Part shown: in pieces, positions 37,138 through 51,123 of the stretch
Layout: the number at the start of each line of letters is the position of its first letter
Position numbering within the stretch: position 1 is the first letter of the stretch
Assembly: GCF_018687715.1 (NCBI RefSeq)
Contig: NC_056765.1
Coordinates: forward strand, 18,104,394 to 18,168,393
Source of the DNA: Carya illinoinensis
Taxonomy: Eukaryota > Streptophyta > Magnoliopsida > Fagales > Juglandaceae
DNA: 64,000 bases
Direction of reading: 5' to 3'
Notes under the pieces: generated by a model
Seen by the model: the letters and a program-made list of their open reading frames with translations, nothing else
The model's database searches: none
Told to the model about the DNA's origin: nothing
Program-made: the position numbers and the translations under genes

Positions 37138-40100
37138 GCATACAGCTCCTCCCTCCTACCCGATTTCCTCTCCCAGCTCATCTCCAAGCCATCGTAGGCA
37201 GCCATCTCACGTTGGCAACTCCCTTTCACACCGGTGATCGACAACCTCCACACTGGTTTCCTCCTCCACAAACCTATCTCTTCACCATAGTAGCACAACC
37301 CAAAAATGGGTATAACATGGTTTCTCCACCTGTGTACTGCCATATGCTGCTACCCAGGCCACCACACCTCACCAACGACTTTCTCCCTTCACCGACGACC
37401 AACCCCCACTGAACCCAGCTCCTCTCTCCCTCCCCGTTACACACACGCACACAACCCATACATGGGTTTCATGCATGGGTTCTCACCACTGACAGCCCTA
37501 GAGCCGTAGTACTCCACCTCCCCTACCACCAAGCACCACCAATAGCCTCTCTCCTCCTCTCCCTAGCTCTTCACAAAATCCCACGGCCTCTCTCTACCAC
37601 ACACACTCTCACTCTCCAACACACGAGTTGCACCACCCATGGCTAGATCTACCTCCGTGAGCCACCGTGCCACCTCTACCTCGCCACCATAGCTCCACTG
37701 CACCTCCCTCAAGCTCCTCCATGCCCAACGAAGCTCCCTTATCTCTCTCTCTCCATTTCTCAGCTAGGGCATGCACGACCTCCACCACCACCAATGCCAC
37801 CGTGTCTCCACTGTGTGCCACCTTGACACCACTATGAGGCCACAACTCTAGGACCATGACTAAACCTTTCCCTGCTAAGATCCACACCTGTAGCCACCTC
37901 TAATAGCCCAAACAGCCACCGTACGCAGTTTAACCACCACATATGACCCTTCTGATGCCTCGACCATGCTTGACAGCGAGGAACGCATGGGTTAATCCCA
38001 ACGATGGTATAATTTGCTCTCCCTTGTTATTTATGTTAGATGTTTGTTGTTAGTATTGTGGAGTTTGCTGTGTAGGGAAGTGTTGGGGTTTAATTATGTA
38101 GTGTGTTGTATAGTGTTGTGGACTGTGCTGTGAAGTATGGGTGTGAGGTGTGTACTGTAGTTGTGATGCGGCATAGTATTGTAAAGGGAGTACATATGGA
38201 GTGTACTCCATAGGATGGAGTGATGCACCATATGGTGTGTATGCCATAGTGGTGATGTGGTGTAGCGTGTGTGAAGGGAGTACACGTGGAGTGTATTCCA
38301 TGAGGTGAAGCGATGCTCTGTGGGGTGTTGTGATGCACTAGATGACATGTCACAAAGGTTTGGATGGCATAGTTGAGGAGCGTAGAACTTGTGAGTAGTT
38401 TCGAGAACTGTGGAACAGTGTCCTGAAATAGCTGTGATGTGGCCTGTAGTCCGAGGTGACATGTGTCGCTTTTTAGTTGACTTATGGCTGAGAGTACGTG
38501 TGAAGTGGCGAAATAGTGTAAGAGTAGCATAGCAGAAGCATGATGGGGGAATGTCACGAAGTGACATGGTTAAACAAGCAGTCATGCTTGTGATGGGTGA
38601 AGAGTTAGTGTAAGAATGATGTCATGGGATGTCAAATGACGTGACTAGATCACGGCTTAGCTTGGGAGCAATCTTGAGCTACATGATGTGACGGAGATGC
38701 GGTTGTGAATGGAGTCTTGTCTTGTTAAGTATTGGGATGAACTTGTAAAGGGTTAGGAAGTAGGAAAGTCCTGCTTACAAGGTTTGAGTAGAAGTTGGTA
38801 TCAGAGTATGAAACTTGTTTATGCAAGTGGGCGTTCACTGGACTATAACTTGATCTTAGATGTTAAGGGGGTAAGGTCCATGTGCATGTGGTGAGATACG
38901 TGTACCAGAAAGATTTACCATATATAATGGATAATCTATCCTCAGCATGATTACACGGTGTTTTAGCCTCAGAGCTGGCTTAAAGCCGTGTGGCATGTAT
39001 GGATGGGCATGTGGATTTAGTGTAAGCAAGGATGCATGAAGATAGTGACATGTGTATTGTCTAAGATTGGGATGCTTGACTTAGTCGATCTGAGTCATGT
39101 GTTGAAGTATGGTTAATAGGAGGATAAGATGAAGGTCTTAGTGTTTTAACCCTAAGGTGAATCATGGAGGTTCATTTTAAAGGATAAGATCTTGAAGTAG
39201 AATGTTGAATTTGGAAAAAGTTGACCCAAGTGGGTCCCAGAAAGAGGAAACGTAGTAAGGAAGACACAGAAGATAGAGGTATGACTGTAAATTGATCCTA
39301 AAGGTTTTAGCATAGTAAATGGCACATAAGACCATAAGGATAGATGGAGATTGTTCCAAGCGAAGTGTATTCTATTTCTAGTTTAGTTCCTTATGTACTA
39401 AGATATAGACTGATGTTAAGGTTATGTGTATGCATATAGGTTGCTATCTAACATGCACATGAATGGACTGTATGAAATGAGTATGGCAAGGAGTCCAGGT
39501 AAGTATTACGTTCATACTCTTCTAGAGTTTTCTAAATAAATGAAAATGAAAATAAAATGCTTTCCTTTACTATGCTTAAATGAAAATGAATGCTTTTCTT
39601 TACAAAATGACATGAATGACGGTTTAATAAAGAATGCTAAGTATAATGTTTAAAAGTATATATATATAACGGCCCTCCTTGGCAGACCATTTTTATGCAC
39701 CCTAAGTATTAAGTGTATTTATGTGAATGGATGTTATACGTAGTAAGTATTGTATGTATTTTCACGAAATGAAATGCGAGGACGATGCCTCATTCTTTAA
39801 GCGATGCCTTAAACGATTCAAAGAAAATGTTTTAAAATTTCTCTACGAACTGATATTTTAAGTGATGCCATGAATTGATATGATGCAAAGAAAGTGTTTT
39901 AAAATGTCCATGAGAACTAATGCTTTAAGGATGCCATGAATTTATGCTTTAAATGATGCCATAAAAATGATGTTTAAGCTCATGTTTTTAAATGAATTTT
40001 ATGAATGAACGGACTAAAGGACTGAAATGAATGAAAGGATTGAATGCTTTAATGTATGAAAATATGTAACAGCCACATAAATGAATGAATGGGTACCAAA

Positions 40101-40815
40101 GGATTGAAGTGGGTAGATTGCAATGCCGGGTAAGCAGTACTGGTAGTGTATCCAGTGCTACACCCTGACGGAATGGATTCCTAACTCGTGGCCAAGGGTG
40201 GAATCAGGGTCCAAAAGACCGCTAACCCTCACACACGGGGTGTAATAGTGTGCTACGGCCAACGAAAATAATAAGAAAGAATGTATGCATGTTAAGAAAG
40301 AATGTATGTATGCTAAGATTATTTAAGAAATGAAGGCAGTGAGGCATGGGGAATTGTTTTACAAAAGAAAACTCTTTTTAAAGAAATCCCCCACCTTGCA
40401 ACGTTTTAAAATGAAACGAATGTCTTATGTATGGTATATATGGAATGGTGAATGCATGCCTGAAAATTTATGTTATTATATTTTAATTGTATGAAGTAAT
40501 GCTTACGAGTCATTGACTATTTTTAATTTTTATGTGTGCCCTCCCAAGGAAAAGATGAGCAGGCTACATCAGGATGGACACGACCTAAGGGGAAGAGCAC
40601 GACACCCTTGGCACGATGTTTGTATGAGAGACTTTAACTTATAAAATTTAATATTTTCTGCTTTAACCCTTTAAATTATGAATCACAATTTATTTTATAA
40701 ACATGGAGTTTTTAGTATAATGGCATGAAAGGAAAAAGTTTTAAACAAACGGTAATTCCCGTCGTTTTTCTTAAAATCATTTTCTAAAGGACCCATTACA
40801 AGGACGGGTGTTACA
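36566..40815 (+). mobile_element. 4.25-kb LTR-like block, plus strand
   Basis: Starts TGTAACAACCCGCTCC and ends GGACGGGTGTTACA; the two ends are near-perfect inverted repeats over about 14 bases, as in long plant LTRs. It contains a CT microsatellite (37109-37135), a C-rich stretch (37140-37960) whose open frames are proline/histidine artefacts, and a repeated GGAGTACAYRTGGAGTGT segment (38187 and 38277). The flanks CCCAT and GCCAC do not form a clean duplication. No coding domain. Confidence 0.5.
37109..37135. repeat. (CT)n microsatellite
   Basis: Pure CT run within the LTR-like block. Confidence 0.93.
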
Positions 40816-41023
40816 GCCACATAGCCAATGATGAGATCCTTCATGTAGCTATCTCACTATGGCAAGCATTACAAAGCAAGGGGAGAAGTAATTGACTCAA
40901 ATGAACAAGGCTCTTACTTTACGACAATCTATAACTTCAAAAACTTAACAAAGGTGAGAAGTAAGAAATTTTTAGAAGTAATGCATGCCTCGGGAAGGGA
41001 AGTATACAGTGATGAATGCATCA

Positions 41024-41866
<843 letters not shown>

Positions 41867-42330
41867 TTTTTTTGTTTTTGGTAAGTAAGAAAATTTTAAT
41901 AAATCATTTTTTTAGATATAGCCAAAGTACATAGGGAGTATATAAGAGAAACACCTAATTACAACCTAGGAGCTGGAAAGAGCAGCATAGAAGTCAAGAA
42001 AACTAATCCCATCCAATACAATAGCCCATGACCAAAGTAACAATGAAAAAAAGTCTCTAATCCCTCATAGCGAATGTTCTTTATTTTCCAAACTATGTCT
42101 GTTCCTCTTATTCCATATATAGCTCATATGACATAATGGCACCATCTGCCAAACAACCCCAATTTGATGATTAACCTAGATTCCTCTCCAAGAAGGCAAT
42201 AGATCCACCACCCTCCTAGGCATCACCCACGAAATACCAAGTCTATTAAAAATCTAATCCCCTAGAACTTTTACTACTTCACAATGGAGAAGAATGTGGG
42301 CCACCAATTCACCATTGCTTTTGCACATAA
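41867..42330 (-). mobile_element. LINE 3' fragment in the CDC48 intron
   Basis: The minus strand encodes CKSNGELVAHILLHCEVVK, GISWVMPRRVVDLLPSWRG, MVPLC..WNKRNRHSLENKEHSL and a hydrophobic tail ending LGVSLIYSLCTLA. It finishes in an A-rich tail (41867-41880 as T). This is a zf-RVT domain and the typical end of plant LINE ORF2. Several stops and shifts. Confidence 0.75.
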
Positions 42331-42521
42331 AAAACAACAACTTTACTCCAAAGTATCCTCACAAAACTTTATGAGACAAAAAAATAATGTCCAATGATTT
42401 TGACCCAAAGTATTTTACTTTACAACCAGAAGACTTATACCCACAACCAAAAGCTTAGCTATTAAACAAAAAGCTCATAAAGCCTCTAAATTTCTCACAC
42501 AAGCAAGCACAACACAAACTA

Positions 42522-42709
<188 letters not shown>

Positions 42710-43026
42710 CTGAAATCAAAGAAAGCAAGGATGAAACTTGAAAAAGTTTCAAAAATTAGGGTTAAAAATTTTTGGCACAAGAGTCCACTCACACGTCAGA
42801 AGACTTAGTTTGTTAGCCATAATTTGGTAATGTTATAGGTCGAGAAGGGAGGTGGAGTAGATGGGAACAAGCAACTAATCAGCCGTGCAACACTAGGAAT
42901 GGGGAAGAAAGCAAAGGAACGACAATTAAATTTGGTAAGTTTGTATTATGCTGTTTTTTAGTTGTCTTGTCTACTCTATGACTGCAAATATCATTTCTCA
43001 TAAGTAGAATGATGATGTTTTGATAA

Positions 43027-43151
43027 AGAAAAATTCTACTCATCATCCTCACACCACACACCGCACCCCACACATAATTTTTATTTTTTCCTCTTACCAA
43101 ATGTGTGGTATATGGATAATGAATAGAAGAACTTCATTAGTTTAAGAAGAG

Positions 43152-43186
<35 letters not shown>

Positions 43187-43234
43187 AAATAAGTGTGGTG
43201 TGTGGTTTGTGGGAATGATGAGTAGGAAAACTCT
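43027..43234. mobile_element. MITE with long inverted repeats and (AAAT)n core
   Basis: TTCTACTCATCATCCTCACA near 43030 is the inverted partner of GGGAATGATGAGTAGGAAA near 43210-43229, with further complementary CACACCACACACC/GTGTGGTGTGTGG. An AAAT microsatellite (about 43150-43189) lies between. Confidence 0.75.
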
Positions 43235-43459
43235 TTTTAAATGTATACTGAATTGTAATAAGTGAAATAACATCGTTAATATGTTTTTGTTGCAAGAAAA
43301 CTATGATGTCGTATAGTGAGTTATAAATGGAATACGAAATGGAGGGAAAGCATCTCTAAGAAAGCATTCAATATCTTTTCTCTGTCTCTCTTTTCTCTCC
43401 CTAGTTTTTGTTCGTGGAGATTGACTATCTCAAATTAGTCATGATTAGGGCCCATTACA

Positions 43460-46400
43460 ATTGGTATCAATTGTCATGATGGAAGGAACTCGATCCTGTG
43501 CTCATATTGTGGATTTGGTGAACCATCTTTGATAACAATAGGAAAGGAAGCATAAACGATTTGAGAATACAATTGCTCTTTTGGTGCAGCAAAAAGAGAT
43601 TGCTCAAGTTGATAGGAAAACTGAAGATAAAAGATTTTGCTAGGTTTGGATACAGAATTTGTTTCAACTCATCTCAACTAATCTCATCTCATCATTACAA
43701 TTTTTTCAAATTTCCATACAAAATATAATAAACAATTTAATTTTTTTAAAATTCCAAAACAATAACAATTTAAAAAAATAATATTTTAATAATATTGTAT
43801 TCAACTTTCATGTAAAACCATCTCATCTCATCACACTATCCAAACCTCACTTTAATGAAATGTTTTTGGAAAATAAAAAATTTCATTTAATGGCTTGGAG
43901 GGTAATGGATCAACAAGAAGGAAATTTCAAGATACTCAGACTTTTGTTAGAAATGGTGATCTCAATGAAGGTGTGGGTGAGGTGCACCATCGAGACATTG
44001 GTGACAGAGGTTTTCCTAAAGGGACTAAGTTGGATTTTCCAAGATTTGTGGGCAAGAATCTATTAGCCTGGGAGTATAGGGTTATTCAGTATTTTCCTTC
44101 TCATCAAGTTCCTCCTGGTCAAAGAATATTTATAGGTTCCTTCCATATGGTTGAGGTAGCATTAATCTGGTTTCAGGATGCTAGTGAAGCTCGAGCTTTT
44201 CATACTTGAGGGGAATTTGTGCAGGCTATACAGACCAAGTTTAGGTCATCTCCCTATGATGATCTAATGGAGGCTCTTACAAGGCTCGAGTAGGTTTGCT
44301 TATAAAGCTGAGATTGAAGTTCTTTCTAATTGGATTAGGGTTATTTCTAATAAAAGTAAACTTAGTTGTTTCTTGAGTGGCCTAAGAGATGAGGTTAGAC
44401 TACCTATTAGGATATTGAACCTACTACTTTGAATGATGTGTTGAGTACAAGGAGGTGTTGGAGGAATGGGTATATGGACTTTAATCAACAAAGCGGGAGG
44501 CAAATGTGTATAACCCTGCTCAAGCTAATTCTATTTTGGGTACACTTAAAACTCAACCGACAACAAAGATGCCCTATCAAAAACTGTCTAAGGCTTATAT
44601 GCAAGAAAGAAGGAGAAGAGTCTTTGCTATTTTTGTGACGATAAGTGGCATCAATGCCATAAGTGCCTTAAGCCAAGGCTTTACCTATTATAGGGTATGA
44701 ATTTGTTTGATAATAGTGATAGTGAATTTGATGGGGAACAAGAAAAGGTGGTAGAATATGAAGAGAAAAACGTTGAGGTATGTAGGGAGATTGACTCAAT
44801 CTCACTCCAGGCCATTGTGGAGACTCCAAGCCCTAAGACAATGAGGGTGGTTGGACAATGATTATTTTGATAGATAATGGTAGTACCCATAATTTTCCTC
44901 TCATATTTTACTGGTGAGAAAATCTGATGGCATGTGAAGGATGTGCGTTGATTATAGGGTGTTGAATGAAGCTACTGTTAAAGAAAAATACCCCATACTT
45001 GTGGTGGATGAATTATTGGATGAACTCTTTGTTCAACTATTTTCTCTAAGTTGGATCTGAGGTTTGGGTATCACCAAATTGGCATGAAAAGTGAAGGCAT
45101 ACACAAGACAACTTTTAAAACACATGAAGGTCATTATGAGTTCCTTTTAATGCCTTTTGGACTCACTAATACACCTTTGATATTTTCAGCTCATATGAAT
45201 GAGGTGTTCATGCCTTCTTATGGATATCTATGTTTCTTGGCTATGAATTTTCGTTGAATACAAAAAAGGGGTAGAGAACAAGGTAGTTGATGCCTTGTCT
45301 AGAAGAGATCAAAATGAAGAACCTATATTATTGGCTACTATCACCTTCTCAACCCCAACTTTGCTCGAGGAGTTGAAAGCTACATATGTAGAAGACCAGA
45401 TAGTACAACAGATGATCAGTTTATTACAACAAGATCCCTCCTCTCATTCTTCCTTCACTCTTAAGTATGATCTTTTGTTTAAGAGGAGAAAACTTATGTT
45501 CCTAATTGATCTGAGTTAAAGTTGAAGATCTTACATTTTATTCATGCTAGCCCTTCTATAGGCCATTTTGGATTTCAAAAGTCTTTGTAGTGCTAGAATT
45601 GATTTCTATTGGCCTAGTTTGAAGACTGAAGTTCTTACTTCATGAATGTGAGGTGTGTCAAAGAAACATAGTAGAAAATGTGCATCCTGCTAGTTTGTTA
45701 GAACCTTGCCCGTGCCACAACAAATATGGACTAATGTTTCAATGGATTTTGTAGAAGGCCTACCAGTTTCAAATGGGTGTTCTATTGTTATAGAGGTGGT
45801 GAATAGATTTTCAAAATATGCTCATTTCAAGACCCTAAAGCACCATTTTACAACAACCAAGGTAGCATCTCTATTTCTGGATAGTGTTTTTAAGTTGCAT
45901 GCCATGCCTAAAACCATGATTTCAGATAGAGGTTCCATCTTTACTAGTTCATTTTTTAAAGAGTTGTTCACGTTACAAGGAGTGAATTTTTCTTACTCTT
46001 CTGCTTATCACCCTCAAAGTGATTGTCAAACCAAGATTGTTAACAAATGTCTAGAGCACTTCTTGAGGTGTTTCTCAAGAGTCAAACTGAGGTTATGGTT
46101 TGATTGGTTATTCTTGGTTGAGTGGTGATATAGCACTACTTGACACTTCTCCACCAAGCTTACACCTTATGAAGCTATCTATGGTATACCCCTTGCAAAT
46201 TTACAAAAATATATACCAAGCTTGACACCTAAACAAAGAGTAGATGAGAATTGTTAAAAACTAGGACTAGATTATGTCTTCCTTGAAGACTAATCTATTA
46301 GCAGCCTAAGACAGGATGAAGTTTTAGTCCAACACACATACAACTTAGAGGGAGTTTTTTAGTTGGGGATTGGGTCTATCTCATACCTCAGCCCTATAAG

Positions 46401-46718
46401 CACATTCTTTGGTAGATAGGTGCAATATGAAACTCTCACCAAGGTTCTTTGGCTCATTTCAGATCACACATAGGGTTGGTCACAAACTTTATCTTCCCTT
46501 AGGTCCTCTCTTGCATTCTGTGTTCCATGTTTCCTGTTTAATGAAGAAGTTGGGAGAACATGTGTCACATCTTTCTACACTTTCACTAGTTGAATTCTAA
46601 GGAGAGTTCATGCTTGAGCCATGATTGAAGTTTTGGTATTATAGAAGGGAGCTGAAGTGGATGATGCCACTTGGGAGCCTTACTGGCACTTCGTGAGAAA
46701 TCTCCCCACCTTGTGGGC
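43460..46718 (+). mobile_element. Decayed Ty3/gypsy element, plus strand
   Basis: An LTR end (CCCATTACA, 43459) is followed by the primer site TTGGTATCAATTGTC. Gag starts MMEGTRSC (43478) and resumes after a MITE with TKLDFPRFVGKNLLAWEYRV and SFHMVEVALIWF. RT pieces at 44930-45240 include [26 protein letters not shown] and [11 protein letters not shown]; the YxDD region and RNase H are deleted. Integrase (45560-46130) shows MDFVEGLP and ISDRGSIFTS, but the Glu site reads SDCQTKIVNK (Lys for Glu, 46033-46035). A chromodomain remnant (EVDDATWEPYWHF) and a pol tail similar to the other chromoviruses (HLVGKM) end near 46718. The 3' LTR is missing; copia sequence follows. Confidence 0.88.
43642..43847. 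mobile_element. MITE inside gypsy gag
   Basis: 206 bp with perfect ends AGGTTTGGATA and TATCCAAACCT and TCATCTCATCTCA inner repeats. It splits the gag sequence; the same family as the insert at 12286. Confidence 0.85.
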
Positions 46719-46721
46719 AAG

Positions 46722-47130
46722 ATGATTTGTAGGGCAAACTACTTTCACAGCTGCCTATTTAGATCATTGATTTTCTCGATGCTATGTTCTACAATGAGGA
46801 TATCACCCATGTACAACAATAGAATGATTAAAAAGTCGTCAAAATACCTCACATAACATCAGTGGTCTACCTGACATTTGATGTACCTTGAACTGCATAT
46901 GAAACTATTGAATTTCTTGTACCACTTTCTGGGAGCTTGTTTTAGACTATACAAGCTTTTCTTTAGTTTGCAAACCAAGTTCTTCTTCTTTCCCTGTACT
47001 ATAAATCCTTCAAGCTAGTGCATATAGATATCTTCTTCTAGATCTAAATAAAGAAAAGTTATCTTGACATCTAGGGTTTTGTTTTGAGAAAAGGATTTCA
47101 AAAGCACCATATAGTCACACTTACTCATAT
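46722..47130 (-). mobile_element. Ty1/copia reverse transcriptase fragment
   Basis: Minus strand: LDVKITFLYLDLEEDIYM, GKKKNLVCKLKKSLYSLKQAP, RKWYKKFNSFI and YMGDILIVEHSIEKI. This is the copia RT core (LDVKTAFLHGDLEEEIYM..KSLYGLKQAPR-WY..YVDDMLI), with the catalytic YVDD changed to YMGD. No copia LTR seen. Confidence 0.85.
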
Positions 47131-49140
47131 TTTCAGAATCTAGGGTTTTTGTGTATGAGTTTCAAATAAGACTATATTATATTTCTAGATTTTTGCTACT
47201 TTAAACCATTGGATTTTTGTAAGTATAAACTCAACTTGCTCTTGGTTAATACTTGCATATATTTGTGTAAATCCTTTTAGAGTTATTGCTGTTTTGATTG
47301 TTATTCTTATTTGCTTGGTTGAATACTCTTACATGAACTTGGAAAATGAATATGGAATGATTAATGCAACTCAGTTTATGATGAAAAATGGTGATAAAAT
47401 GTTATACATGTTTCGGTTTTGAGGAAAAAGACATTGAGGTTTCAAAGTTCTTGATGATTTGGTTTTACCATGCCTTGAGTGATTTGGATTGTGTACAAAT
47501 GCTATGATTTCATGTCTTGTTTTACTATATCATGCATTCTAAATATCTTGGATGAAAATTGAAGCATGTTTAAGTGATGAACATTCATGATTTTGAGAAT
47601 CCATGTTTCAGCCAAGGCTTATATTCATAGTTCCATGTATGCAATTTGATAGCTCATGTGTTATATGTTAACATGCCATGAATCAAATATGTTATGCATG
47701 GTTATTTCATGCATGGCATTTCATGTGTCATATGTCAAGTATAAGAGTGTATATCTTAAGTCTCATGTCACATGCATTTGGGAAGAGTGATTTCCAAAGA
47801 AATTTTTTTTCAAAGAATGAAAAATACTTTGGAAATAAAGTAACATTTTTAAAAGAAAATTTTTATCACGACCCCAAATGCTAGGACTGATAAGTGTCCT
47901 AGTGGAAGCTCTTTGTCTATTCTGGAGTGCTTAAGAATGGAGTGGTAACCCCTAGGTTGACAAAGAACCATCAGCGTGCTTCAAATGAATTCTTTTTAAA
48001 GGATGCTGGAGCGAGGTAGCACCTAACGTTAGTGGGTGCCATGATTAAGGCAACTAACTCGATGAAGTACTATCGTATTACTATGATATGAATATGTTTA
48101 AGATGTATTCATCATGGTGTACGGATTTTTGGTGGTGAAGTAACTAACAGGAACACGTGGTGCATAGGGGAGCCGTGATGTGTCCACAAGAATGAGGCCC
48201 CTGTCTATATGATATGCTCTGAATCACATGATGTGAATTAGGTGATATGATATGATATGCTTTGGATCACGTGATTAAGCAAGATAAGAATAAGGACAAA
48301 AGTATATTTTTCAGAAAAGTCAAAGAATTCTATCACAAGTATTTTGAAAAAGGTCAAGTGCATAAGTCAAGTTTTCAGTCACGTCATGTGTCAAGTACAC
48401 GTTCACGTATGCATTGTATGATGTACCTCTTGTATGCTCGTGATTAACCATGATATATTGTGTGATTACTTAGTGAGATTTCTTGAAATCTCACTGTTGT
48501 ATTATTACCACTATCATTCATTTTCCAGAATGGTAGAAGTTGTTACAAGAGTAGAAGAGAACGATAATGACCAAGAGAAAGAGGAAGGCAGCCCCTCCTT
48601 TGGAGAGGATTATGCCTAAGATGAACGTTAATAGACTCAAGCCTACAATTTTGGATCACTTGGAGGCCATCAATGAGGAGATCTCTAAGATCCTCCAATT
48701 TATTAAGGAGTTTCAATGCCTCAATAATAGGGATAAGGATCAGGACTTAGAAAAACGGGTGAAGGATGAACCGCTTTAAGAAAGCAAATAAAGAAAGTAA
48801 AAGAGAGAAACTTTTGATCCCGTGTTTTGAAAATTTGCTACTCTGATTATGTTTTGAGACTCTTATTATGAATGATGGTATTTTAGGACAAGTTTGGAGA
48901 TTTAAGGTTTTTTTTATTTTTTATTTTTTATCATGTATTTTGCAATTGCCTATGGTGTTGCTTAGATTTTCTCATTACCTTTTTATTTTTTTCCAATGAA
49001 CGTTTATTGCATACTACTAGAATATCTAGGAGTACGCATATTATCCATCATGTACGAGGGGTATGTAACTTTGTATTATATGTCTCAGCATTTTAGTCAT
49101 CGCCAAATTCCAAGTGGGGGCTAGGGCGCCATAGAAGGTG
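47131..49140 (+). mobile_element. LTR-like block related to the one at 30.4-34.65 kb
   Basis: Around 47860-48030 it is colinear with the reverse of 31280-31460. It includes ATATGATATG-type microrepeats and a short frame (48567-48779, KRKRKAAPPLERI) that I consider chance. The ends were not located. Confidence 0.4.
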
Positions 49141-49490
49141 ATGCCTATTTAAATTCATTTTCAACGTTCAAAACTTTCCATATTGTCTTTTTGTAGTTTT
49201 TAGGCAATGTAGCGGCTGGTAATTAAGGTCATGTAGGCCTTACGTAGTAAATTCAAAAACAACATTGAAAGCATGACAATGTTTGCTGCTCAAGGTGTTG
49301 GAGCCCTTTTCAAAGGCCGAAATGTTCCTATATATGAAGGTTGACGACTTCAAGCTATTTGTTTTCTATTGGTGACATATGCCGACAATTCTGTATTTTC
49401 TGTTATTTTAATATGTTTGACATATTTTGTTATCAATAGTACGTAGCTATCTTTTTTTAATTAACTTCATTGTCCTATCTTGTATTAATT

Positions 49491-50192
49491 AAGAAGAAAC
49501 AAGATGTTACATGAGAAATGGTGCATGGATCCTGTCAAGGTGGTTGAATTTATTTTTTCACTGAAGAACATGCCTCAGATTAGCATACAGTATCAAAATC
49601 CTAGACAACAAAAACGTTTTCGATGGCTTCCACCTCCAATTAGTTCGTAAAAACTAAATATGGATGGTGCTTTATTCTATGACCAAAAGAAGGCTGGAGT
49701 AGGGATCATTTTCAGAGACTCAAGTGGTAATGTAGTGCTGGTAGCTAGTAAAAAGGAAGATGAAGTCCCTGATCCTTTTACCATCAAAATCCTAGCCATG
49801 TTTAGAGGATTGTAGATATGTGCAAAAATGAGAATACAAAATCTTATCCTTGAAAATGATTGTCTGGTGATGATATCTGAGATCAAACAAAGTAATGACT
49901 CTTTTATGGCTCAACGAGTATAGTGCTGGTGCAGGAGACTAGAAGATTAATATAAATGTTTCAAAATTGTACTGCTCAACACATAAATTGACTTGGTAAT
50001 GAGGTTGCTCATAGACTAGCTATATATGTTTGAAATATTGAAGATTCAAAGATGTGATGGATGTTCCCTATCATGTATGTCAAGCCATACATGTTTCCCA
50101 AGCCATATGGCTTGACAAACATTTTTTGTAATGTTCCTTATTAATATGAAGTTTGTTTCCCATGAAAAAAATAAAAAATAAGAAGAATCAAG
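49491..50192 (+). mobile_element. 5'-truncated LINE with target duplication
   Basis: AAGAAGAAACAAG (49491-49503) and AAGAAGAATCAAG (50180-50192) match at 12 of 13 positions and flank a 676-bp insert ending in an A-rich tail. The insert encodes the LINE RNase H: KLNMDGALFYDQKKAGVGIIFRD, SGNVVLVASKKEDEV, LAMFRGL, LENDCLVMISEIKQ. Catalytic acidic residues (D of NMDGA, E/D of LENDC) remain, with several stops. Confidence 0.85.
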
Positions 50193-50884
50193 CACGTGCA
50201 TCAATATTTTAAACTCAAAATACAAAAAGAAGATATAAATAAATATGTTACTTCATTTTAACTGATCTATTGTTTCCCATTTCATAAATGTTCAAAATAA
50301 CAATATGGTTGGTCATGATGGAATTGTTCAAATTATTATTGGTTGAAGAGCACTGTTCATTTTTTCTGGGTTAATATTGAGATTTGAGCTATTAATTCAA
50401 AGCTATAAATCACATCGCATCTACATCCAAAGCTTCTAAGCATGACACCTATATGCAGGATCATGCTTAAATTCAAACATTCAAAGGCAAATATCCAACC
50501 CCATTGATTTTAAAGTGACATGACAGAACATATGAAACGTGCCTCATTATGATCATGATATATTGGTTATCACTCTAACCAGCCATACAGCAGGTTCAAC
50601 TTAACGTATCTTGATCATACATTTATGAGATCATTTGGGATTTCTTCAAGTCCCATATTTTATTGTTGAAATTGGCTCTAATACTATTTGTAACATTCAA
50701 AACAAAACTCAAATCATATTATATGGACCCATAGTACTCTAGAACAACTAGTTAATAATACAATTATAGTTCTATGGAAATCATTATAAAGAGTAGGAAT
50801 TCTTCATTATCAAATAACGTAAGATCACAAACACCTATTACACTTAAAGATATGGTGGTGCTCTCGTTTAGTACATTGGGTAAA
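50193..50884. other. No gene seen
   Basis: AT-rich, no recognisable features. Confidence 0.55.
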
Positions 50885-51085
50885 ATAATAAGGCACCGTT
50901 TAGATGTTAAGATGATTTCATCTTATTTCATTTCATACCATCTTAACTCATTTCATCTCAACGTCTGAACACCATTCAAAGACACACTTTTCAATTTCAA
51001 ATATTCAACTTTTTCATTGAATCATTACCTAATTAATCATTATAATTGTTCCAAACTTCCAAACGAAACACCAAAAAATAAAATA
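50885..51085. mobile_element. MITE remnant (GCACCGTTTAGATG family)
   Basis: Begins GCACCGTTTAGATGTTAAGA with TCATCTTATTTCATTTCA inner repeats. The right end is diverged or missing, next to the Tat element end. Confidence 0.5.
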
Positions 51086-51123
51086 AAATTATCAACCTTT
51101 TAAAATTTGAAACTAAAAATAGT

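Noticed and set aside
37200..37960. Proline/histidine-rich frames on both strands
   Set aside because: C-rich, CT-biased DNA inside an LTR-like block keeps many frames open by composition alone.
38050..38585. 155- and 163-residue minus-strand frames rich in His and Thr
   Set aside because: They come from GTG/TGA-rich low-complexity DNA with overlapping open frames; no domain.
36566..40815. DNA transposon with 14-bp inverted ends
   Set aside because: No transposase, no convincing 8-11 bp target duplication; TGTAACA ends fit long LTRs better, so kept as LTR-like with modest confidence.
48434..48779. Short charged frames (KRKRKAAPPLERI and others)
   Set aside because: Part of an LTR-like block; no family resemblance I can support.
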